This document shows positions 48,008 to 57,102 of a stretch of DNA of 64,000 bases, piece by piece. The notes under the pieces were generated by a model. That model did no database searches and was not told the DNA's origin. It was given only the letters and a program-made list of their open reading frames with translations. Source of the stretch: Arthrobacter sp. H20. GTDB taxonomy: Bacteria > Actinomycetota > Actinomycetes > Actinomycetales > Micrococcaceae. The stretch is taken from assembly GCF_000520515.1 (NCBI RefSeq), contig NZ_KI914759.1:104183-168182 (forward strand), read 5' to 3'. The first letter of the stretch is position 1, and each line of letters starts with the position of its first letter. Made by a program: the position numbers and the translations under genes.

Positions 48008-49669
48008 TTAGACCACGCGCCCGATACTCGCCCTGATCGATGCGTGCAGCCCGCGAAGCCCTGACCGATCAGCCTGGACTTCGATGACTGAGCGGCCCTG
48101 GATGGGCGGCGCCAGTTCTGCATCGAGGTCAGCCGCCGAGGCGACGAGTGAATGCCTGACGCCGTAGCCCAGCGCCAGCGCCCCAAGATCCGCCGTGTGC
48201 GGGGTGCCGAACAATCGTTCAACTGCTTTGCGGTGCCGCTCCAGGTTTCCGTCCTCCCCATGTTCCAGCAGGCCGAAGATACCTCCCCCTGCGTCGTTGA
48301 GCACCACCACCTGCAGATCGGCTTCGTCTTCGCCTGGCCCCAGAAGCAGTCCACCGGCGTCGTGCAGGAAGGTCAGATCGCCAACCAGCAGACGGGTGGG
48401 AATGCCGGTCGCCAGAGCCACCCCGGTGGCTGTGGAGATGGTGCCGTCGATTCCCGCCAGCCCCCGGTTGGCGTAGACCTCCAGCGGGTGCCACCCCGGA
48501 GACGCGATCAGATCGGCGTCGCGAATCGGATTGGAGGACCCCAGCATCAGGTTGCCGTCGGTGTTCTCCCAGACGGCGTCGGCTACGTGGAGTCCATTCA
48601 GTGCAGTGCTCTCGGCGAGCACTGACCGCAAGGCCGCGTCGGAGCGCGATCCGGCCTCCTGCCACCGCTCCAGCCACCCTGGCTCGCCCTGCCCCGCGAA
48701 CTGCAACAGCTCATCGAGGCTGGTGATGATCAGTTCCTGCCGCCGGCCCTCCTCGAACCATGCCACCGGCCCCGGGACATAGAGGGCCCGCTGTATGTCT
48801 GAGCGGGACAACAGTGCGGCCACCGGGCGTGAGAGCGTGGGCCGCCCAAAGACGACCACCCGCTCGACGTCGGCCCCCAAATGCTCCAGCAGCAGCCGGT
48901 ATTGCGCAACGGCATTCGGGCCGAAGCGGGAGTTGGACGAGGGTTCGGCGAGCAGCGGAAGCATCAGGTGCTGAGCGAAGACTGCTGCCAGCTCGCCGGC
49001 CCCGTGGCCCGCAACGACCACTGTCCGGGCGGTCGAGGCTGGCCGGGCTCCAGTGCTTCGGCGTCGGGGGGTTAGCGCCGGCACCGGGTCGCTGGGCGGA
49101 GAGGCAACCGGCTCGAACACTGTGGCGGCGTCGTCGGGAATCAGCGGGTCGCGGAACGCAAGGTTCAGCTGCACCGGGCCGCGGGCGCCTGAGGCGCCCA
49201 GCGCTTCAGCGAGCGCCTTGGCCACGAACGCTGTGGGATCGGCACCAGCTGGAACGTCGATCCCACACCTGACGTGGGAGCCGTAGAGGTCCACCTGGTC
49301 GGTGGTCTGGTTGGCGCCGCTCCCCCGCCGCTCCTCTGGCCGGTCGGCGGACAACACCACCAACGGCACCGCGGCGTGATTGGCCTCCATCACCGCGGGC
49401 ATCAGTTCGCCGACGGCGGTGCCCGACGTCGTCAGGATCGCAGCGGGTCCCTGGACTCCCTGCGCCAGGCCGAGCGCGGTGAACCCGCCGACCCGCTCGT
49501 CGATGCGCACATGCAACCGAACCGCGCCAACGGCCTCAGCTTCGGCGAGGGCGTACGCCATGGGGGCGCTGCGGGACCCCGGGGCGACGACTATATGGTG
49601 CACCCCTGCTGCGGTCAGCGCGGCGACGGCCCGCCGGGCGGCGTCGATGGAGTTCAGCTGCTCGTTCAC
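48008..49669 (-). CDS. menD: 2-succinyl-5-enolpyruvyl-6-hydroxy-3-cyclohexene-1-carboxylate synthase
   Basis: The GTG at 49669 is preferred because GAGG lies 8 nt upstream; an ATG at 49687 would add six residues without a good site. The 553-residue ThDP enzyme opens NSIDAARRAVAALTAAGVHHIVVAPGSRSAPMAYALAE, as is usual for MenD, with the catalytic Glu in the RIDERVGGFTALGLA region. The ThDP/Mg motif is seen as GDLTFLHDAGGLLLG ... VVLNDAGGGIFGLLEHG. It joins isochorismate and 2-oxoglutarate-derived succinic semialdehyde to give SEPHCHC. It converges on the carboxypeptidase gene with 5 bp between stops. Confidence 0.93.
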   Translation of the reverse strand: MNEQLNSIDAARRAVAALTAAGVHHIVVAPGSRSAPMAYALAEAEAVGAVRLHVRIDERVGGFTALGLAQGVQGPAAILTTSGTAVGELMPAVMEANHAAVPLVVLSADRPEERRGSGANQTTDQVDLYGSHVRCGIDVPAGADPTAFVAKALAEALGASGARGPVQLNLAFRDPLIPDDAATVFEPVASPPSDPVPALTPRRRSTGARPASTARTVVVAGHGAGELAAVFAQHLMLPLLAEPSSNSRFGPNAVAQYRLLLEHLGADVERVVVFGRPTLSRPVAALLSRSDIQRALYVPGPVAWFEEGRRQELIITSLDELLQFAGQGEPGWLERWQEAGSRSDAALRSVLAESTALNGLHVADAVWENTDGNLMLGSSNPIRDADLIASPGWHPLEVYANRGLAGIDGTISTATGVALATGIPTRLLVGDLTFLHDAGGLLLGPGEDEADLQVVVLNDAGGGIFGLLEHGEDGNLERHRKAVERLFGTPHTADLGALALGYGVRHSLVASAADLDAELAPPIQGRSVIEVQADRSGLRGLHASIRASIGRVV

Positions 49670-49744
49670 GCCTCCATCCTCACACATCCCGGCCGGGCCC
49701 CCACGCGCCCGATCCGAGCCCGGCCAGGCATCGGGTTCCGCCCT

Positions 49745-51916
49745 CTACGAGCGGCCCTGCGCCTTCGCGTCCTTGCCACCCCGGGTGTCGTCGTGCGGTG
49801 GCTTGCCCTTACCCGGGCCTCGGCCTCGACGTTTGTCGTTGCCCGGGAACACCTGAACTACTGACGGCCGAGGCACTGCCGCATCGCCTCGGCGTGGGTG
49901 GTCACCGTCTGCCACATAGTCCGGGAAGCGGGAGGTCTGGTTCCCCCAGACGCCGTTCTCGCCTGGGTGCTGGACCGCAACGAAGACGTGGCGGTCCTGG
50001 TCCCTGATGATCGGACCACACGTCTCGCTGTCCCGCGGGACCGCCAGGAACTGCTCCACGTTGCCGCGTTCCTCACCTTCAAGCGTGACCTGGAACAGCC
50101 CGTCGCAGTACCCGATGGTGCCGGGCTGCCCATCGGTGGAGATCCACAGGTTGCCCACCGAGTCGAACGCAAGGTTATCCGGGCAGGAGATCGGCGAAAC
50201 CTTCTCGGCCGGGAAGCCGCTGAAGTACACGGTGGGGTCGTTGGCCGGGTCTCCGCAGACCATCAGGAGGTTCCAGGTAAACCGGGCTGACGTCTGGTCC
50301 CCGCCGTTCTCGGTAATCTCCACCACGTGGCCGGACCGGTTGGCGGTGCGCGGGTTCGCCTCGTCGGCGGGTGAGTTGGCGCCGACGCCGCGGTTGGTGT
50401 TGTTGGTGCAGGCCACGTAGACCTTGCCGGTGCGAGGGTTTGGTTCCACGTCCTCGCACCTGTCCATCTTGGTGGGCCCCACCCTGTCAGCTGCCAGCCG
50501 GGTGTAGACAGCCACCTCGGCAACGCTCATCCCAGATACAACCGACTCGTTGTTGACGATTAGTGGCAGCCACTCTCCGACGCCGTCAAACGACCCGTCA
50601 GCTGGCACACCTCCGGACCCATCAATCTCGGGGGCCGAGTTGCCCTGGAACCGGGCCACGTAGAGCGACCCTTCGGACAGCAGCATCATGTTCTTCCGCC
50701 GGGCCGCGGGGGTACCAGCGGTATCCATCCGGTTCTTGGAAACGAACTTGTAGAGGTAGTCGAACCGCTCATCGTCGCCGGAATAGGCCACCACCCTGCC
50801 GTCGCCGGCCACGATCACATTGGCGCCCTCATGCTTGAAGCGGCCCAGCATCGAGTGCTTCTTCGGCGTCGAGGTCCTGTCGAAGGGGTCCACCTCGACG
50901 ATGTACCCGAAACGGTTCGTTTCGTTCTGGTAACCCTTGTTCCGGGTATCCAGCCGGGGTTCGTCGTTTTCCCAGCCACGGGCCGTCGGAGCCGCCGTCA
51001 GTCCGTAACGACGGTCCGAGGCACTCGTTCCCGGGCTGACGAAGTAGCCGTTGAAGTTCTCCTCCCCGGACAAGATCGTTCCCCACGGGGTGGTGCCGCC
51101 AGCGCAGTTGCCGAGGGTTCCGAGAATAGTTCGGCCACCGGGATCGTCAATGGTCTTGACCAGGTCGGATCCGGCGGCGGGACCCGTCAGCTCATAGGGG
51201 GTGTCCAGCAGGAAGCGACGGTTCAACGGGGCGCCTTGGACGTACTTCCAGGGCTTCGAAGCATTCTGACGCTCCAACTCGACTACCGTCAGGCCGTGCG
51301 CGGCGCGGCCGATGCCCCGGATCTCCGCAGCGGGCATGGCGGGTGGCACCATGATCGGCTCATTGGTGTACTCGTGGTTGACGAACATGATTGCGCGTTT
51401 GCCCTTGCTGCCGGGCAGGTCAAGGATGTCGGTGTAGTCGCAGTTGTAGCCGAACTGCAGTTCCTGCGCGGCCTCAGACTGGTTGAAGACGTCGAATACC
51501 GGTGAGTTACGGAAAAGCGGGTCACCCCAGCGGATAATCGGCTGCCAGGTGAAACCTTTGGGCACAGTGAAGTCATCGACCAGCGCGTCCACCGGACGGA
51601 TCGGTGTGAACTTGAGGTTACTGCGGGGCCCACGTTTCTGGAGTGCGACGGCGGGAGCCAGCTGCGGGCCGGCGGGCTGCAGCTGGGTGCCAGCCTGCCC
51701 ACCAACAATCATTGCGAGTGCACCAACAGCGCCGACGCCCAGTACGTTCCGTCGGGAAAACTCGGCTGAGACGACGTCCCGGAAATAGCCGTTATCGGTG
51801 GTGTTGCAGACTGCCGAAGCGCACGCGTTGTCGCATTTCAACGCGCAAGTTACGGCGCTGCGCTTCCCGTTGGTGTGGCCAAGCATTGGCAGGAAACGTT
51901 TCTTCGTGTCACTCAT
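49745..51916 (-). CDS. PhoX-family (DUF839) alkaline phosphatase, Tat-exported
   Basis: This 723-residue protein has a long N-terminal region with a Cys-containing segment (CALKCDNACASAVCN) and then the twin-arginine signal SRRNVLGVGAVGALAMIVGG (about 54-73). The mature part follows DUF839/PhoX: FGYNCDYTDILDLPGSKGKRAIMFVNHEYTNE, LGNCAGGTTPWGTILSGEENFNGYFV, YIVEVDPFDRTSTPKKHSMLGRFKHEGANV and MDRCEDVEPNPRTGKVYVACTNN. PhoX enzymes are calcium/iron phosphatases that release phosphate from esters outside the cell, usually under phosphate starvation. The C-terminus is Gly/Lys/Arg-rich. It sits between menD and menC but has no evident link to quinone synthesis. Confidence 0.92.
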   Translation of the reverse strand: MSDTKKRFLPMLGHTNGKRSAVTCALKCDNACASAVCNTTDNGYFRDVVSAEFSRRNVLGVGAVGALAMIVGGQAGTQLQPAGPQLAPAVALQKRGPRSNLKFTPIRPVDALVDDFTVPKGFTWQPIIRWGDPLFRNSPVFDVFNQSEAAQELQFGYNCDYTDILDLPGSKGKRAIMFVNHEYTNEPIMVPPAMPAAEIRGIGRAAHGLTVVELERQNASKPWKYVQGAPLNRRFLLDTPYELTGPAAGSDLVKTIDDPGGRTILGTLGNCAGGTTPWGTILSGEENFNGYFVSPGTSASDRRYGLTAAPTARGWENDEPRLDTRNKGYQNETNRFGYIVEVDPFDRTSTPKKHSMLGRFKHEGANVIVAGDGRVVAYSGDDERFDYLYKFVSKNRMDTAGTPAARRKNMMLLSEGSLYVARFQGNSAPEIDGSGGVPADGSFDGVGEWLPLIVNNESVVSGMSVAEVAVYTRLAADRVGPTKMDRCEDVEPNPRTGKVYVACTNNTNRGVGANSPADEANPRTANRSGHVVEITENGGDQTSARFTWNLLMVCGDPANDPTVYFSGFPAEKVSPISCPDNLAFDSVGNLWISTDGQPGTIGYCDGLFQVTLEGEERGNVEQFLAVPRDSETCGPIIRDQDRHVFVAVQHPGENGVWGNQTSRFPDYVADGDHPRRGDAAVPRPSVVQVFPGNDKRRGRGPGKGKPPHDDTRGGKDAKAQGRS

Positions 51917-52013
51917 GTGGGTGCCTTCCAGCAGTGGGCAGGGTGCGCAGGCTCCACACTGGCAAGCCCGGGCTAACTCAGCGGGCTTTCAAGGTAACGA
52001 GAGGGTGAATTCG

Positions 52014-53006
52014 CTACGCTGCGCCGAGCCGGGTGCTTACCCGTTCCAGACGCTCCAGCCACCAGGTGGTGCGGTGGGGGTCAGCAGCGTAGGCCTTCAG
52101 GAGGTCATCGGACACCTGTACCGGCCCTGTAGTCAACCAGCCGCCGTCGGGCACCAGTGGATGCTCGGTGACGTCGCCCTGCATCAGGGATACCGTCCCC
52201 AACCCGCAGGCGTAGGGCAACTCGGGGAGAGCCGCCGCGAGCGCCACACCAGCGCTGATTCCCACTGACGTATCGAGTGCTGAACTGACGACTGCGGGGA
52301 GTCCTGCCTGCGCCACAATCTCGAGCGCCCGGCGGACGCCGCCCAGGGGCGCGGCTTTGATGACCAGGAGGTCGGCTGCGTCTTCCCTTGCGACGCGTAG
52401 CGGGTCGGTTTCCTTACGGACCGATTCATCGGCGGCGATGAGCAAGTCGATTCCCCTGCGGCGTAGTTCAAGCCGGACGGCACGCAGCCCATCAATGGCC
52501 ATCACTGGCTGCTCAGCATACTCGAGGGTGTGCTCTGCGAACGCGGTGAGCGCTGTGATGGCCTCGGCGACCGTCCAACCGCCGTTTGCATCGACCCGTA
52601 GTCCGGCCGCCGGCAGGAGTCTTCGGACTTCGGCCACGCGGGCCAGGTCGTCGGCGGTGGTTTGGCCCAGCTCCGCAACCTTGACCTTGACGGCGACGAC
52701 GGGCCCGAACCGGGCGAGAATTGGCTCGACCTCGGCAGCGGGAACAGCCGGGACAGTTGCGTTGACTGCGACCCGTTTCCGCACTGCGGGAGGAAAGCCC
52801 TGCCAGCCGGCTTCGATGGCGCTGCGGAGCCAGGGCTCAGCCTCGGCGTCGTCGTACTCGGGGAAGGGACAGAACTCGCCCCAACCGGCGGGGCCCTCAA
52901 CCAGGAGAGCCTCGCGATGCAGAATGCCACGAAACTTGATCCGCATGGGAATCGACACCACGCGGGCAGCTGATAGGAGCTCGGCAGTTGAGGGGAGAGT
53001 GCTCAC
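52014..53006 (-). CDS. menC: o-Succinylbenzoate synthase
   Basis: This 330-residue enolase-superfamily enzyme has the catalytic K-x-K in VVAVKVKVAELG (about 108-119), the metal-binding Asp in LRVDANGGW, Glu in LEYAEQPV and Asp in LLIAADESVR, and the second lysine in LLVIKAAPLGGVRRAL. This is the full o-succinylbenzoate synthase set. It dehydrates SHCHC in menaquinone synthesis. The GTG start at 53006 fits the conserved N-terminus. The length is typical of actinobacterial MenC. It is co-oriented with menD, separated from it by the phoX-like gene. Confidence 0.92.
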   Translation of the reverse strand: MSTLPSTAELLSAARVVSIPMRIKFRGILHREALLVEGPAGWGEFCPFPEYDDAEAEPWLRSAIEAGWQGFPPAVRKRVAVNATVPAVPAAEVEPILARFGPVVAVKVKVAELGQTTADDLARVAEVRRLLPAAGLRVDANGGWTVAEAITALTAFAEHTLEYAEQPVMAIDGLRAVRLELRRRGIDLLIAADESVRKETDPLRVAREDAADLLVIKAAPLGGVRRALEIVAQAGLPAVVSSALDTSVGISAGVALAAALPELPYACGLGTVSLMQGDVTEHPLVPDGGWLTTGPVQVSDDLLKAYAADPHRTTWWLERLERVSTRLGAA

Positions 53007-53068
53007 GCGTTCAGGCTACGCGACTGGCGGGCCGGAACCCCTCTGGCCTGATTGACTCACTTGTCGGG

Positions 53069-53758
53069 TCAGCTCACGGGCCGCAACGCCGACTGGACGG
53101 CCACCAGCGTCGGTCCGAACTCTTCGTCATAGCGTTCCTGAACGGTTCCGTCGTCGTACACAACTGTGACAAAGAGGTACCCATTGGTCACCGTGGAACT
53201 CAGCACCAGCGGATCCGGCGTCTCAAACAGCTCCAGCTGGAGCTGCTCGAGGTCAGCCTGATCGCCTGATCCGGGATTCGCCGGGTCGAGGCGGGGATCC
53301 ACGTCGGCTATCGGATCGTAGAGTGAGAGTGGGATTGGCTCGCCCGTCCGCGTGAATGCGGTGCCGTCCCAGGTTCCCTGCACCGCGTAGGTGCCCCAGG
53401 TCACTCCGGAGGCGGTTTCGGACTGCTCCACCCCGTCCCAGTTCCAATTGAGCAGGTCGGGCCCTGAACACTGCGGCGGATAGGACTCGGCAACCCCGCC
53501 AAGGCACAGCTGCGGCAGCGACTCGCCCTGCTGTAGGACTGTCCCCTGGGCGATGAGTGCCCCGGGGGCGGCGGGGGCCGCTGAGGGGAGAAGGGAAGGC
53601 GATGAAACGGGTGGCGATGCAGGCGCCGATGATGACCCCACCGGCGCGTCGTCCCCTGCCGCGGAACCACCCCCCGGTGTCACGACGGCGCCGCAGCCGG
53701 CAACGGCAAGCATGGCGACCCCCAGGATCGTCGATTGGAGAACACGGTGCCGTCTCAT
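53069..53758 (-). CDS. Lipoprotein of unknown function
   Basis: The ATG at 53758 is preferred since it places a normal signal (MRRHRVLQSTILGVAMLAVAGC) at the N-terminus with lipobox AVAGC and lipidated Cys near residue 22. The open frame extends nine codons upstream. A Ser/Pro/Ala-rich linker (about 35-70) is followed by a globular domain with three Cys residues (LCLGG, PPQCSG) and a Trp-rich strand (LNWNWDGVEQSETASGVTWGTYAVQGTWDG). I do not recognise the family. It is divergent from the PAP2 phosphatase and 62 bp upstream of menC on the same strand. Confidence 0.72.
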   Translation of the reverse strand: MRRHRVLQSTILGVAMLAVAGCGAVVTPGGGSAAGDDAPVGSSSAPASPPVSSPSLLPSAAPAAPGALIAQGTVLQQGESLPQLCLGGVAESYPPQCSGPDLLNWNWDGVEQSETASGVTWGTYAVQGTWDGTAFTRTGEPIPLSLYDPIADVDPRLDPANPGSGDQADLEQLQLELFETPDPLVLSSTVTNGYLFVTVVYDDGTVQERYDEEFGPTLVAVQSALRPVS

Positions 53759-53851
53759 GACCCCATTGTCCCGGGCCGTCGTCACCCTCAGACCGGTGAA
53801 AGATCACGATTGGATTACATATCTATGCCAGCGGTGTGGAAGTCTTGCAAG

Positions 53852-54763
53852 GTGACCTCACAGAAATCAGCGAACTCAACGGGGCGGCGACTTCCTGCAG
53901 CACGCAACCCATCCTTGTTCCTGATGGGTGCGGTGGTGTGTGCCCTGGCGCTGTGGGTCACCTACTGGGTTTTCGTGCGGACGAGCACTGGACAGTTCGC
54001 TGACGAATCGGCGTGGCGTGAAGCCGGATTCGCCGCACCCGACACCCAGCGGCCCTTCCTGCAGTTTCTGGATAACCTGCCCTATATCTCGGTTCTGATC
54101 GCGTCGGCGGTGATCCTGTTCGTGACGCTACGCAGACAACGCTGGTCAGCAGCGGTGATCGCGCTGGGAACGATCGCCGGGGCGAATCTGACTACCCAGA
54201 TCCTCAAAAACCTGCTGTTTGACCGCCCCGACCGGGGCGTCCCGACGCTCGATTTCAACTCGCTCCCGTCCGGCCACACCACCCTCGCAGCGTCGGCTGC
54301 GGCGGCGATCTTCCTGGTAGTCACGCCCCGGTGGCGGCCCCTGGCGGCCGCAGCCGGTGGCGCCTATTCGGTAGCGGCAGGCGCCGCCACTTTCCTCAAC
54401 CTGTGGCATCGCCCAGCCGACGTCATTGCCGCCTTCCTGGTGGTGGGTGCCTGGACCTTGCTGGGCGGATTGCTGATCATGCGTTTCGGTAGCGCCTGGA
54501 ATGTGTGGAACGGGTATGGCGAGCACTGGGCCGCCTCAAGGCTGTGGCTGACCTTCTGCTGGGCGGCGGGCATCGGGGGACTCGCCTTGGGAACCATCCT
54601 TTACCTGTATGTCCAACTCATCGGGCCAGCACCGGTGCCGGGAACCGCTCAGATTCCCCTGTTCTTCTGGTCCGGACTGTCAATGATTGTCGGGGTGGGA
54701 TTCACACTCAGTGCCCTCGCGGGGTGCTTGTTCGGGCACCAGGCACGACGCCGCGAGGCCTAG
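53852..54763 (+). CDS. PAP2-family membrane phosphatase
   Basis: GTG 53852 is preferred (GGAAG 9 nt upstream) and gives 303 residues; ATG 53825 would add nine. A positively charged N-terminus precedes about six to seven helices. The PAP2 motifs are KNLLFDRPDRG (motif 1, about 128-138), LPSGHTTLA (motif 2, with catalytic His) and NLWHRPADVIAAF (motif 3, H-x3-D). These enzymes dephosphorylate lipid phosphates such as undecaprenyl diphosphate or phosphatidic acid at the outer face of the membrane. The stop overlaps the convergent MFS gene by 4 bp. Motif 1 is slightly degenerate in spacing but complete. Confidence 0.88.
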   Translation: MTSQKSANSTGRRLPAARNPSLFLMGAVVCALALWVTYWVFVRTSTGQFADESAWREAGFAAPDTQRPFLQFLDNLPYISVLIASAVILFVTLRRQRWSAAVIALGTIAGANLTTQILKNLLFDRPDRGVPTLDFNSLPSGHTTLAASAAAAIFLVVTPRWRPLAAAAGGAYSVAAGAATFLNLWHRPADVIAAFLVVGAWTLLGGLLIMRFGSAWNVWNGYGEHWAASRLWLTFCWAAGIGGLALGTILYLYVQLIGPAPVPGTAQIPLFFWSGLSMIVGVGFTLSALAGCLFGHQARRREA

Positions 54764-56034
54764 GTCCGAGCGATCGACGTCGCCCTGTGCGGCGGAATCC
54801 AGAACCAGAGGACCGCTGCCGCCACCAGGCCAAGCCCACCGGTGGCCCATATTCCCGCCGATAGCGTGGCGATCGCGGTGACCGCTGCGAGTAGGCCAGG
54901 ACCGGTCATGGTGCCGATATCACTGAGCAGCCGCCAGATGCCCAGAAACTGGGGCCGGCCGGGTGACGGAGAGAAATCGGCGCCAAGGGTCATCACGATC
55001 CCCGACCCAATGCCGTTGCCAAAGCCGATCAGCAACGCGACTAACAACAACCCCACGGCGTCGGCGGTGAACGGCAGCACAATCAGTGCAACACCCATGA
55101 TCAGCATGCAGGGCACTGCAATCCACCGCCGCCCCCAAAAGTCCATCAATCTTCCGGCAGGGTAAAAGATCAGCATGTCGATAGCACCGGACAGGCCGTA
55201 AATCAGGGCGGTGGTGGTAACATCAAGGCCAATATCCTGGGCCCAGAGCGGCAACACTGCCTGTCTGGAGGACCGGATTGCGGCAATCAGCAGCACTCCG
55301 ACCCCCACTGTGGCGAAGACCCGTCGGTGGGACCGCAGGATCGACCGGACGGTGGGAGCTGGCGGTGGCGGGGCCATCGCCCCGTCGATCCCCAGGGGAC
55401 CGGTCATGGCCAGTCGCCTGGAGGCGCCGAGTTCGGGAACCCTGCTGCTCAACGCAGCGGCGGCGAGGGATGCTCCAGCACCCACCCAATACGCACCCGC
55501 CAACCCGGCGACGCTCATGGCGAGGGCTGCGGCAAAGGGACCCAGGAACACCCCGATCCGGGTCACACCGCCAAGTGTAGAGAGGGCACGGGCCCGGAAG
55601 TGGACAGGAACCGCCTCGGTGAGGTAACTCTGACGGGCCAAACCGAAGACGGCACCTGCCATACCGACCATGAATATGGCAGCAGCAAAGACCGTGAGAT
55701 TCGGCGCTATCAACCCCAACACCATGGCGGTTGAACACCACAGGGACGCTCCCACCAGGGCCCGGCGTTCACCGAACCTGGTGGCAATGAGCGTTGCGGG
55801 TACATTGGCGATCAACGAGCCGAACCCGGTCAGGGTAATGACGAGGGCTGCCGTCGCGAGGTCTGCTCCGAGGCTGCGGGCCGAGAGCGCTATGACCGGA
55901 AGGATTGCTCCAGTCGCAATCCCATAGAGCAGCGACGGACCATATGCGCCGACAGCGATTGACTTGAGGTTGAACGATTCGCCCGGCACGCTTCTACTGT
56001 AGTCACCGCCCGATCGCGCAGCAGGGCCAGCCAT
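54760..56034 (-). CDS. Major facilitator superfamily transporter
   Basis: This 424-residue protein has 12 hydrophobic helices. The cytoplasmic loop between helices 2 and 3 reads ATRFGERRALVGASLWCS, close to MFS motif A, and the central loop carries RSILRSHRRVF. The ATG at 56034 lies in the loop of a hairpin (56020-56050). A GTG at 55989 (VPGESFNLKS) is an alternative if that hairpin terminates the upstream gene. The start is thus uncertain by 15 codons. Substrate is unknown. It converges on the PAP2 gene and is co-oriented with the cupredoxin pair upstream. Confidence 0.87.
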   Translation of the reverse strand: MAGPAARSGGDYSRSVPGESFNLKSIAVGAYGPSLLYGIATGAILPVIALSARSLGADLATAALVITLTGFGSLIANVPATLIATRFGERRALVGASLWCSTAMVLGLIAPNLTVFAAAIFMVGMAGAVFGLARQSYLTEAVPVHFRARALSTLGGVTRIGVFLGPFAAALAMSVAGLAGAYWVGAGASLAAAALSSRVPELGASRRLAMTGPLGIDGAMAPPPPAPTVRSILRSHRRVFATVGVGVLLIAAIRSSRQAVLPLWAQDIGLDVTTTALIYGLSGAIDMLIFYPAGRLMDFWGRRWIAVPCMLIMGVALIVLPFTADAVGLLLVALLIGFGNGIGSGIVMTLGADFSPSPGRPQFLGIWRLLSDIGTMTGPGLLAAVTAIATLSAGIWATGGLGLVAAAVLWFWIPPHRATSIART

Positions 56035-56050
56035 GGCGGCCGGCCCTGCT
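56020..56050 (-). terminator. GC-rich hairpin around the MFS start codon
   Basis: AGCAGGGCC (56020-56028) and GGCCCTGCT (56042-56050) form a perfect 9-bp stem with a 13-nt loop that holds the MFS ATG. It is 31 bp past the stop of the four-helix protein gene on the same strand. It may end that operon or hold the MFS start codon in structure. Confidence 0.45.
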
Positions 56051-56080
56051 GGGGCTGTGGCTGTGGCTGTGGAAGGACCG

Positions 56081-56524
56081 TCAGCTTTCCCGAGTGCGGC
56101 GTCCCAGCAGGATCAGTCCAGCGATCGCGAGGACACCGGCCAGACCTTCAGCAACCGCGCTGAGCGTTTTCTCGAAGAACCAGATTGGCTCATACATGGC
56201 TGGGATCGGTCCTATCGCAGGAAGCTGGACGTACACAGACAGCACTACTGCGGCAAATGCTGAGAGCGCCACCACAGCAGCGATGAGGTAGGAGAGCCGG
56301 CTGCCACGGACCAGCACGTGCAGGGCGGCCAGGATCGCTACCACGGCCTGGATGCGGAACAGGTTACCGCCACCGATGCCGCCGGGAAAGGCCAGCTGAT
56401 AGTTGGCAGCGAGCTGGAAATGTACGAACGCGTCGATGGCCAGCCCGATGGCGATGGCAACCCTGAGGCCGATCATCACCGGCCCGTTGCGGGCGCGGAC
56501 GATTGCTGGGGCGGGGCTACTCAT
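56081..56524 (-). CDS. Four-helix integral membrane protein, cupredoxin partner
   Basis: This 147-residue protein has four predicted membrane helices (about 16-35, 55-72, 80-103 and 118-140). A conserved-looking IDAFVHFQLAANYQLAFPGGIGGGNLFRIQA lies in and after helix 1, and includes a His that could bind a metal. The family is not one I can name with confidence; similar small membrane proteins occur beside cupredoxins in actinobacteria. Its ATG overlaps the stop of the cupredoxin gene by 4 bp, so the two are translationally coupled and likely work together in copper or electron handling at the membrane. Confidence 0.72.
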   Translation of the reverse strand: MSSPAPAIVRARNGPVMIGLRVAIAIGLAIDAFVHFQLAANYQLAFPGGIGGGNLFRIQAVVAILAALHVLVRGSRLSYLIAAVVALSAFAAVVLSVYVQLPAIGPIPAMYEPIWFFEKTLSAVAEGLAGVLAIAGLILLGRRTRES

Positions 56525-56979
56525 CCCTCGACGACCAGCGTGCCGACCATCGCGGGGTGGTAGGTGCAGATGAACGAATAATCGCCGGGCTCTTCAGGAG
56601 CGGTGAAGGTCACCGTCTCATTGGGTCCGAAGACCGAGTCGAACATTCCCTCTTCGTCCGAGGTCACTGTGTGAGCGGCCGAGTCGTTGTTGATGACTGT
56701 CACCTCAGCGCCGGGGGCGACTGGACCGGAAATTTCGTACTCGAAGTCAGTCACAGTGATTGTGACCTCCTCCACGGCCTCGTCGGGATCCTCGGAGGCG
56801 CTTTCCTCCTCGGTCGCTTCGGCAGGGGCCTCTGTGGTTTCCTCTGCTTCCTCTACTGGGCTGGTGGTGGTCTCAGCCTCGGCCGCCGGGGTACCGGAAT
56901 CCTCCGACGCACCACATCCGGCCACGCCCACCAGTGCTCCGGCCAGAAGTATTCCTAAAATGCTCTTGCGGATTTCCAT
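56521..56979 (-). CDS. Cupredoxin-domain lipoprotein
   Basis: The product has 152 residues from ATG 56979, chosen because AAGG is 5 nt upstream and a lipoprotein signal then starts at once (MEIRKSILGILLAGALVGVAGC, Cys22). A strongly acidic Glu/Thr/Ala linker (about 25-70) is followed by a cupredoxin domain with the type 1 copper ligands H103 (AAHTV), C138, H141 and M144 (ICTYHPAM). The protein is anchored to the outer face of the membrane and probably carries one electron or binds copper. It is coupled to a four-helix membrane protein. The redox partner is unknown. Confidence 0.9.
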   Translation of the reverse strand: MEIRKSILGILLAGALVGVAGCGASEDSGTPAAEAETTTSPVEEAEETTEAPAEATEEESASEDPDEAVEEVTITVTDFEYEISGPVAPGAEVTVINNDSAAHTVTSDEEGMFDSVFGPNETVTFTAPEEPGDYSFICTYHPAMVGTLVVEG

Positions 56980-57102
56980 GACTACCTTTCCAACAGGATC
57001 CCGATCGGAGCGATTCTCGGAAGGCTCCGGGCACTGACAGCGCCATGGATCCTCTTTCATTTGATCTTCGTCACCGAGGGGTTCATGGATTGCCCGGAGC
57101 CG

